Translations under genes and position numbers: made by a program | Origin: Haliclystus octoradiatus | Lineage: Eukaryota > Cnidaria > Staurozoa > Stauromedusae > Haliclystidae | Length of the DNA stretch: 64,000 nucleotides | Direction of reading: 5' to 3' | Assembly: GCA_916610825.1 (NCBI GenBank) | Contig: OU744454.1 | Coordinates: forward strand, 6,550,188 to 6,614,187 | The notes under the pieces: generated by a model | Seen by the model: only the letters and a program-made list of their open reading frames with translations | Database searches by the model: none | What the model was told of the DNA's origin: nothing | Part shown: positions 48,701 through 57,371 of the stretch, piece after piece | Numbering within the stretch: the stretch's first letter is position 1 | How the letters are laid out: each line of letters starts with the position of its first letter

Positions 48701-50558
48701 CACATTTTAACATTAAACTATTAACATTGGAACAATTTCAATCCATCATCATTTGTGTTCCGCAGCTGACATATATGACGTCAACGTGCTACTCTATGAA
48801 CAATGCGCTCAGTAAATTCTAAATGACTTTCTGTTAACAACAGTTATAATAAACTAATGACCCTATAGTCATTTAATACAAAAACGTCATGTAATCCAGT
48901 TCAGCATAAAATTGAAACACAATTACATCATATCGTCACAGTTAACCATTCCATTATAATTTAAATTTAACATATATATCACAACAACTCTTATTACATG
49001 AAGTCAGCTATTTCTTATAATACATTACGTCACAATAGACACGACCAAATATTTACATTCAGAACTGAATAAATTTGACATGAGTAAATGTAAACATGGT
49101 AGTTTTTACTAACACCTCTTCTTTACTTGCTTCTCAATAAATCATAAAAAAAAATATTTAGCTATTGAATTATTCAGTGGCACACATAAGTGGATGTACA
49201 TCCATCTGTCCTCGTGTCATATTTGACAAAAATTAATTTATACATACATATATAAATATCGTCTTCTGGGAAACAGCTCATCGCATTAGCTCAGATGGCA
49301 AAACAACCGAAATTGGGTTCTGATTATATCTGATCGACTGTGGTTAAAATCCCCGTAGGTCAACTCAGTCTTGATTTTAACCAAAATATCAAATGAGTAC
49401 AATATTTTGATAGCCGATGGAGTGTTCCAAAGGGAATTGCATTGTGAGAAGCTGCAGTGCATCATTGCGCATTGACAATCGTTGCCCATCTGCAATAAAC
49501 CTCTTGAAATTGATCTGCAGTGATTCGACACCATTTGCATTTATAGCACTATGCGATCAACTTCCCGCTATGCGACTGATGATGAAAATGATGAAATTTC
49601 TTTTTTGTAGTAGTATTAGCAGAGACACATGGCAGTTGGCGTTATAATGAGTCAAAAATAAATATGAATGTAACTTTATGTATATATATTTATCTATTAC
49701 AGAAATAAGTCTAATTGGGAGTGATTGTATTCAAAGTAGTACACTTAATACGTTTCCATGTGAAAAGGCAATTGATGGTCTCAGTCGTGGTATTCACTTG
49801 AAAGATGATTTTACCCACACACTTACTCAAACCAATCCCTGGTGGCAGGTAGATATGTCTGTATCACGCATTGTCACACAAGTGATACTTTATAACAGAA
49901 ATGAAACCGCACCTGCTAGCCGCCTCGACAATTTCACGGTCAAGATGCAAAATACTCCAATGCATCAAACGTCTTCTACTCATAATATGTAAGTTAACGT
50001 TTCTTTCTTCGTCGATTAACTTCTCCTATATGATATAGTAAAGCTAATGAAAAATCGGTTTTGGAGTTTTTAAACATATAATTGGAGGTTTAGATTTTTT
50101 GACTAGACGAGATTTTTGACTACTTACGCCATCATCTTCAGCTGAAGCCGTGTCTCCTTCAAAATGAACAACGAAACAAATAACTGGAATTTATTAATCT
50201 TAAACAATTTAGCTTCCTTTTCTAATCAGTTAACCTTAAAGACAATGTTGATCATAAAAATTTGCATTGGGAATGTTTATAAAATTGGAAAATTGTCGAA
50301 CTATTTTATTGTTTGGTAAATCCTTCACTGCAAATTGAATCGCAAAACCGTCATTATTTACTCTAATTGAAGCTATATGACAGACATTTAATGTGGTACT
50401 TTATCTTTTTTAGCTGTGTCGAAGACGTTCCCTATGCTTCCGAGCGGATCCGACACTTCCGATGTGTAAGACCTATCACAGGACGTTATCTTGTCATTCA
50501 GATTAAATCAACATGTGGAATCCTCAGTTTAGCGGAGGTCAGATTGTTCGGTTATTGA
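45502..50558 (+). CDS. Gene D: PAN/apple - F-type lectin protein (4 exons, about 249 aa)
   Basis: Exons 45,502-45,783, 47,981-48,017, 49,703-49,988 and 50,414-50,558 give 750 nt in one frame. It is the most compact copy (5.1 kb), so it is the best template for the family. PAN/apple: FNCATECEEAPNCKMFSIN and CMLFDFRF. Linker ENFLQRKSFQET runs directly into EISLIGSDCIQSST at the start of the lectin domain, which shows the splice junction is right. Lectin core NPWWQVDMSVSRIVTQVILY; sugar loop NRNETAPASR; end EVRLFGY. Intron 1 contains a dead LINE on the minus strand, intron 2 a SINE. No signal peptide is seen in exon 1. Confidence 0.82.
45784..47980. other. Intron 1 of gene D
   Basis: The first ~370 nt resemble the start of the introns after the PAN exon in B and C. 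The LINE remnant fills most of 46,590-47,720. Nothing else is recognised. Confidence 0.55.
46590..47720 (-). pseudogene. Decayed LINE reverse transcriptase, minus strand
   Basis: Read on the minus strand from 47,720: IDFSKAFDAVSHQKLMLKL (RT motif), then LGSV-stop-GPLLFILYIND near 47,350, a degenerate active site FAEVAK near 47,265 where FADDAK is expected, then SSNVELLVRAYTAYVRELLE (46,900-46,990) and LLNLDSLVCRRVFFDFCTVF near 46,720. The domains appear in order but in different frames with stops. Both catalytic aspartates are gone. It lies in intron 1 of gene D. Confidence 0.82.
47981..48017 (+). CDS. Gene D exon 2: linker microexon
   Basis: 37 nt between TTATAG and GTAAAA. Encodes ENFLQRKSFQET plus one base. 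Confidence 0.75.
48018..49702. other. Intron 2 of gene D
   Basis: AT-rich. Contains a SINE at 49,274-49,529; the region from about 49,535 is paralogous to 1030-1195 and 41,170-41,270. A 63-codon minus-strand ORF at 48,292-48,483 has no recognised domain. Confidence 0.5.
49274..49529 (+). repeat. tRNA-derived SINE, plus orientation
   Basis: A-box TTAGCTCAGATGGC at 49,286-49,299 and B-box TGGTTAAAATCCCC at 49,341-49,354, then a body ending TGATCTGCAGTG. About 75-80% similar by eye to the copy at 33,641-33,895. Directly followed by sequence shared with gene A, so it marks an insertion point. Confidence 0.75.
49703..49988 (+). CDS. Gene D exon 3: F-type lectin domain, N-terminal part
   Basis: 286 nt between CTATTACAG and GTAAGT. 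CEKAIDGLSRG, DDFTHTLTQTNPWWQVDMS. Confidence 0.86.
50414..50558 (+). CDS. Gene D last exon: F-type lectin domain, C-terminal part
   Basis: 145 nt after TTTTTTAG, TGA at 50,556-50,558. CVEDVPYASERIRHFRCV, GRYLVIQIKS, AEVRLFGY. Confidence 0.87.
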
Positions 50559-50898
50559 ATTGAACTCCAACTTAAACTTTGCTGTCAATGCACATCTATT
50601 AAGGGTTATGTAAATGGTTAATTTTTACATATTGGCAGATTTGTTTTGATCTCAAATATAATCACATGCACTATATATAAAAATACCAGAAACTATTAAG
50701 TTGACAAAATTGAGGATAGCAATCGAATTTGTTATGTATAATTCTAGATTGTTGAAAAAACTAAATTTGGAAATATTGCGTTCTGATATTATAGTTATCG
50801 ATTATAGCTCCTTTGATGTAGTTGTATATGATAGCATAGAATAGCAGTCAAATTTTGTAGTATATATTCATCATACGTCATTCATTTCAATTCATTAG

Positions 50899-51087
50899 TG
50901 AGTCTTGGAATTCCATTCTTCAGATTGTAGCATCGAACCACAACAACTAAATAAACGCCTTCCCCATGGCCACGACTACGAGTTTCGCATAGCTAGATAC
51001 GAAACTGTGTTTTATTGCATTATGGTACGCACTTCAGTCGATTACGCAAGATTTGAATTTTCTACCTTCCTCGCCACGCCAAAATAG
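50899..51087 (+). pseudogene. Unidentified YEFR exon, copy 2, degraded
   Basis: Aligned to 24,921-25,143 it keeps HDYEFRIARYE and DYARFEFST. A one-base loss near the start puts it out of frame with the acceptor, and it ends early in TAG at 51,085-51,087, before the IAYICKIS tail, whose degraded DNA is still visible up to about 51,130. Non-functional by inspection. Confidence 0.5.
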
Positions 51088-51139
51088 ACATTATAGTTTC
51101 ACTTAGATATGTAAAATCTCATACAATCAATGTATAACA

Positions 51140-53290
51140 ATCAACAAAGAAGAAGAAGAAGGAAGAAGGTCACAATCAGATGACTAGCCGATGATAATCA
51201 TATAAAGTCGTACACTTCCTTTTATACTACATTTTAAATAAAAATAGTTGTATGATAGATAATGTAGAAAAAGTTATTGTTAAGAAAACTCATTCTGTTC
51301 TCTAAACAATTTATTCCTCATTACGTGCACTCAATTACATCAAACGCCCAACTCCACTCTCACATCTCGAAATTGATCTAAAACACATGGGCATTATCAA
51401 GAATACTGTAGTGAACTTATCAAATGCAACATTTGACCATGGGAAATTGGAGCTACTCTCAAGGGACCAACATTTGTACCACAGGGCAGCATCAGCTCCG
51501 ACAAGAAAGAGATTATGAATGACCTTGCAATGATTAATACCGCATTAAGTGGCGAGTTAATAATTGGGGTACACAGCATCATCACACTCCCAAATCATAA
51601 TCAGGGGTCACATACCCCCCAAAATTGAAATCGAAACATATTGATTCCACAAATGACCCAGCACTTGAGAGATAACTTGGTGAACTACTGAGACATAAAA
51701 GTTGCGAAAGGCTGTAAAAGCCACAATATGGACACACAAGTACCCAAATACATGAGGATCATGCAAGATATAACTGACTCCCTTTCAACTCTAGCCTACT
51801 CCATCTAACAAATGGGGAATATTCAAGAGACAAACCTTGCGATTCGTGAGCTTGATTAGCAATGAGAACATTTTTATACTACATCTATATACCCTATACC
51901 TCCTATTTCGTGGTAAAGGTTACCCACACCGTCACACTCTATTAGTAATCCGGTAGACATTCTTATCAGGTACAACAAGGATCCACATGATACGTAGGAG
52001 AAAACAAGTGCAATTCGTAACACCATACAGTCAGTGTTGCCAGAATACACTATACTGCCAATTCTAAATGGATTTTTAGAATCACACCTACAATACTATA
52101 TGCAATTACACACAACATCGCCAACCATTGTGTACGTTGCAAAATCTAGCCAATTACCTCATCAACAGCAGGATTGGTCGATCCAGTGAAAATATTAATC
52201 TCAAGAAACAAATACCTGAGAAAGACAACCATGTATAAACTAAACCATCACCTTTCTACTATATCAAAGTCACACGCAATAGGACTTTAGGAAACAGAGA
52301 TTATCAATAGCTAGTGGGTTAAATAGATAATTAGCACGATTATGGTCACCATTCGACTTTCATGAGCTACCGACATGAACAATACACATGCTATATTTCA
52401 AGATGAATGGATACGTTTTCATGGGTCTCCCCAATAGGTAACACAAATAGAACAGATACAATATAAACTAAGTAACCGAACACTCCACTCTTTTTAGTAG
52501 ATTAGGTAAGATTTCTTTATTCAACTTATAATTAAATATGAATTACCTAATTGATGTTTAACAAATAACTTTAATAATTTACACATTATTATTATACAAA
52601 CTATAGAAGTAGATCAAATAACTATCCACTGTAACAATATTGGAAAGAACAAACAATGTACTACAAGAAATGACTATCAAATTATACTAACCTGCATGAT
52701 AGCTAAAATTACTACGTTATTATAAAGTATTTCTCTTTGCGGTTAACATTAGGGCAATTTACACACGATTATCTAACTTAGTAAATGAAAATAGTCCGAC
52801 TCGAAGAACCCTGCTAGGCTCGTATTGGGGGCCTCATTTATAATATGGCTGGTTGTACACAACGTTGCATAATCGATATGATACAGCACAAATAAGAAAG
52901 ATTTATTGCAACCATTGCGATAACCCAAACATTTGGATACTCAGTTGATTAGAATTGGCCCTAATATGCAAACAACATGGAACCATCAGGGCAGTGGAAA
53001 CATCCCACCTTGTATAGTATTGAATATACTCTGTGAAAACTCTGGGCTAGAAAAATTTCTGATTAATTAAACCAATAAAGAGTAAATTGAACAAGGCAAA
53101 ATCATACAGAGAATCATTTTCTAACATTCAAATCTAGAATATTATAACATTGATGTGAAACAAGTAACGGTCATCCCCAGAGGACAACCAAAGCTAGAAT
53201 TAATAGATGATCCACGCTAGTGCAGGCCCGTATATGGTGATAGCCTGTATATGGTGGTGGCCTGTTGTGCACAACTCCTTTCAATTGGAG
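51140..53290. mobile_element. Probable decayed insertion, about 2.1 kb
   Basis: Absent from the paralogous interval at 25,143-25,170, where the flanks join directly (TGATTCGTAAAGTTT at 53,319 matches 25,167). On the plus strand near 51,411 a frame reads VVNLSNATFDHGKLELLSRD, like the start of retroelement reverse transcriptase regions (NLS..L...E..LL.RG). Everything else is shattered by stops. Retroelement origin is a weak inference. Confidence 0.4.
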
Positions 53291-53490
53291 ATAGGCCAAA
53301 ACCTTTATAACATGCAATGATTCGTAAAGTTTTGTCAAGAAATAATATATTACGTTATTAATTATGCTCGTATTACAATTTTCTTGTTTACGATTGTTTT
53401 GTTTGACCAGACAAAATAGCTTCTTTTTTTTTAAAGTTGAATAAACGGTAAAGATAAATTACACCTTTCGTAGTCGAATTTTCAATCATT

Positions 53491-54757
53491 ATGATTCAAG
53501 CATTACAATCATCGCTCTTATCTTGCTTCGTAAGTTCAAGATATCATCAGATGATTGGTTATTTGAATATGACTCTACTCTAATTGTAAAGCATAGTATA
53601 CTTAATTAATTGGAGCTTGCATTAATGCGTTTGTCTACTGGCGATTGAAAAGTTTGCAATAAAGATTTGAAGGCTTATCTGATATTATCAATACAGTGAA
53701 ACCTGATGTAACAGCCAGCTATGAGAGGTAGATATATTGACCATTGGAGACAGGTGGCCTACAGACAGCTTTGATTCAATAGAAATGGTACACATCGCAA
53801 GTGTGATCACCATTGACATATGTGGCCACTATATAAAGGTGACCGCTATAACAGGTTTAAATGTAGTACGAATATATCTTAGTTCAATGACTTTGTCGTA
53901 TATTTATTAAAATCATTCGCTTATTTTTGTTTACAGATTGCTGTTACCAGTGGACTATCAGTTCAATGCAAACCACAACTAACATATTACAAAAGTATGT
54001 GGTTTTATTTTTCTACCAATAACTGCCTTAAGTCTCATAATAGAGCTTTTTCACAGGTTGCTGACGAGTCCCTCGATATATAATTATTTAAAAAAAGTTT
54101 GTTAACTCAAATGGTGTATTTTGAAAAGTCCGTGACCCAGGGATGTATTGTTATGCCACATCAACATGGCCAATGCGAAAAAGCTTTATATACTTCTAAT
54201 TTGAGTATATAATGTTATAGTGTGGAACTGAGAGTAACGTAAAATGGTTTTGCCTCATCTTTGTCTCTTATTAAATACGTGTTCTGTTTTACCCAACATT
54301 GAGCACTTTCACATTATATGTATGTCTGAGTTTACACTCACTACAATTAATTTGTTTCAATTTATTATTGTAACTATAGACTATATAACTATAGACATTT
54401 CAATATACTACTTTGGCTACTTTGTGACTGAATTTTCGTATTCTTATGTTCCATTGTTGATATTTGTTGTAGGTCGCATGTAAATTACTACCAATAGGTG
54501 CTCTTCTTTCGTCTTCTGTATATACTTTAACAATGATTTACTATATTGATCTGGCAAGTATTCAAATCTTTCTGTCAGGAAGTGGATTGTTAGGAATCTG
54601 CCTACTGCAAACGGCTTTACTGATCCATGTCAAGTTACGTCATGTAAGACACAACCAGAAACTACATGCGTGTCAAATTACTGCGGGGGATGCAAAGGGT
54701 ATATCATTTGACGAGAATTGTCAACTCATCAAAACTTGCTCTCAAATCAGTCGCTGA
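53491..54757 (+). pseudogene. WAP-domain gene copy 2, internally deleted
   Basis: Signal-peptide exon 53,491-53,529 (39 nt, donor GTAAGT), second exon 53,937-53,994 (58 nt, donor GTATGT) and a terminal piece at about 54,557-54,757. The terminal piece starts like the WAP exon (ATTCAAATC...AGTGGATTGTTAGG), then jumps after about 45-50 nt straight into the last exon (CTGATCCATGTCAAGTTACG, then NYCGGCK). The WAP core, the intron and part of the next exon are missing. A one-base insertion after YCGGCK puts the tail (FDENCQLIKTCSQISR) in another frame. AATAAA at 54,758. The acceptor AG before this exon is also shifted by one base. Confidence 0.72.
54042..54187. repeat. Short inverted-terminus repeat (GAGCTTTTTCAC family)
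   Basis: Ends AGAGCTTTTTCAC and GCGAAAAAGCTTTA face each other over 146 bp; GACGAGTCCCTCG lies inside. Related pieces occur at 56,321-56,362, 56,445-56,483 and 56,837-56,985. MITE-like. It sits in the intron of WAP copy 2. Confidence 0.5.
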
Positions 54758-57332
54758 AATAAATAAATTTATTTACTATTATTATAACAATCATTACTTT
54801 GTTGATGGAACTACGAAGTTGATGAGGATATAGTACGCTAATTATATCGCAGAGTTGCATATAAATTATCCGAGTCTGTAGCCTTTATTTGATATAATTT
54901 GCTTTTGTCAACACAATGTTAATAAATTAATACAGCAATTCAAAACATTTAATAAATGCAATGCAAATAAATGCAAATATGAGTGTCTGATTTTTTCGTT
55001 TATTAATTATTAATAAAATATTTGAATAGTTATTATTTTGTTTCTGTTAGTATTTCTATCTCTGTAGAAATAGCATTGCTAAATGACACAAATGTTGTAG
55101 CTGTACGATTTTTATTTTGTTTCTCATTGCTTGCGTCCAGCAATATTATTTGAAGTCTGAAACTGAATCAGGGTTGGCTCAAGGATTTCCACCGATATCA
55201 CCACAATTGAGGAGCTATTCACGGAGATAGTTTAATGAATAGATAACAAAAACATGTTACCAAGGTTATGCAAACTATTATTTATATATGTTTATGATAA
55301 ACGATGTTTGTAATGCACGTAATAAACAACTTTATCATAACATAATGCGAGCCATCAAGATAAAAACTCCTCGCATGCTAATAACGATACAAAGCGAGAG
55401 GGGAAGCGAGTTGAAATCTGGCTGGGAATATTTTATTTGTTACAGTAATTGTAGAATTAAACTCTTACTACTCGTCAAATAGTATTGCTTAAAATACAAC
55501 TGCTTAAATGTTAAGCATATAAAGTTAAGTGTATTTACTAGCATTCGATACATTCTATATATATATATATATATATATACAGATATAATGTAATAATAAT
55601 AATGATAATATGGTATCTAACAGCAGTTGATATAGTGCTCGATGTCATTTGACAGAGCGTGAATAATAATAATAATGGAGTCAAAGACTACGCATTCATT
55701 TTCTGTAACTTTCTGTAGCGAGAAACTTTAAGTTACAGAAAATTAATGCGTAGTCTTTGACTCCATTATTATTATTATATATACAGATATAGAGTTATGA
55801 AGATAACATTCGAAATGTAAACCACTCCCTCGAAACTCTTGGTGTTTAGAGCTTAACAAGGCTCTTGTTTCCCAACTTTTTCTCGTTTAGTAAATAGGAA
55901 TACAATAATGGGAAATATGTGGTGACCCATTTTCAGTAATAGAAGTATAGGGATTATTTTATAACTTATTTTATATAGAATGTAATTTAATGGGCCCTTA
56001 ATGATCCGTATTGATTAATATTCTAAAAATACGTCAAATCTGATTGAACACACTAGTCGCAAATCTTATATAAATTAGAACCAATTTCAGAATCAAGTTT
56101 ATTTAAATTGAAGAAGACCGTTAGAATTTCAAATTAGCAAGTTAAAATTCAATATCAATTCAATATTTTTGTTTACATTATGTCCTCAAAATAATAGAAA
56201 TCTTTACAGCTAGTAGTGCTACTTGGCTTTGTCACAACGGTATTCCATAACAATATATGGTAATATGCATTGAGGTCACGATCTTTCTATCAGGTTGATC
56301 AATCTTTCCTTCAAATCATTCTTAAAGGACTCGTTGATGTAACAGTGAAAAAGCTCGATATGATGTACTAACAATATGTTCAAATATACATTGGGATCAA
56401 AATATTTTCAATATAAACAAGGGTGATCACTCCTTTTCTTCAAAATATTCTTGAGAGACACATTCTGATGTACCAGTGAAAAAGATTTCTTATCCATAGA
56501 CAACTCGAGTGAGTTGTGTTGCCATATTATTTCTTTAATGATACGTTAGAGTTTCGTATTCTTCGTCAGCTTTGAACCTATAATCGTCAAATTTCGGATA
56601 GAGGATTCTTAGACAATTTAAATCCTAACATATTTGAAACATGATGCTACCGATCAGAGTGCACGATTATGCTGAGATTATGATGCCATATTATATAACA
56701 ATGACTGCTTGCCTAGTGAATTTGATCGACTATGCATGAATATATCAACACGAGAGTTTTATATCGTTTTGGATTTTTCATTTATGACGTGCAGCATTAG
56801 TATTCAACCTATTTGCCTAGTTTATTACACAATATGGAGCTTTTTCAAAGCGGCCATGTTTGTTTGACATAACAATGCATCCCCATGGTGATGATATTTT
56901 CAAACTACACCACTGGGATTATCAATCTTTTCTTTAAATAAATCTCGAGGGACTCATTTGGAACCTATGAAATGCTCTATTGTGAATTCTTGATTGAATA
57001 GCTTTTAATAATCATTTTAATCGACCTTATCATCAACGGAAACAACATGAATATGTCTTGATCGTACCACCCACTCCAATTACTGATTATTATTGAAAGA
57101 TTAACTACTAACGTAGTTGTATAGCTTATCATAATACAAATATTTTATCGGGAAAGACAAATTACGCATTAATCGGCAGATAATAAGAAGATTGGAAGAT
57201 TGATTGAGATCAGATCTACATAAATACCAATGCGAAACCATAAATAACTTTGTAAATAGTTATAACGTTGCATCTGGGAGAATCATACATCAAGAGCACC
57301 TCTAAAAGCCGAAAGTCTTGCAATTCGTCAGT
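54758..57332. other. Spacer between WAP copy 2 and the intact WAP gene
   Basis: Holds an (AT)n microsatellite (55,558-55,580), a short repeat with (AAT)n tail also found at 25,820-25,880 (55,600-55,676), a hairpin (55,662-55,778), and further GAGCTTTTTCAC-family pieces at 56.3-57.0 kb. A 64-codon ORF at 55,288 is not recognised. Confidence 0.5.
55662..55778. repeat. Near-perfect hairpin, arms about 48 bp
   Basis: Left arm 55,662-55,710 and right arm 55,731-55,778 pair almost perfectly (GGAGTCAAAGACTACGCATT against its complement; one mismatch at a C/A site). The loop is about 20 nt. The arms begin and end in (AAT)n. Confidence 0.85.
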
Positions 57333-57371
57333 ATGAACGCCTATTGCACGCTAACATTTCTCGCTTGCATG
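57333..57371 (+). CDS. WAP gene exon 1: start of signal peptide
   Basis: 13 codons, MNAYCTLTFLACM, donor GTAAGT. Same 39-nt length as copy 2. Confidence 0.75.

Noticed and set aside
54533..54757. 74-codon ORF considered as a genuine small secreted protein
   Set aside because: Its N-terminal part is intron and out-of-frame WAP sequence; only the last 16 residues match the true protein frame.
55662..55778. Hairpin read as a bacterial-type terminator or CRISPR-like repeat
   Set aside because: The context is eukaryotic, there is only one hairpin, and no spaced direct repeats exist.
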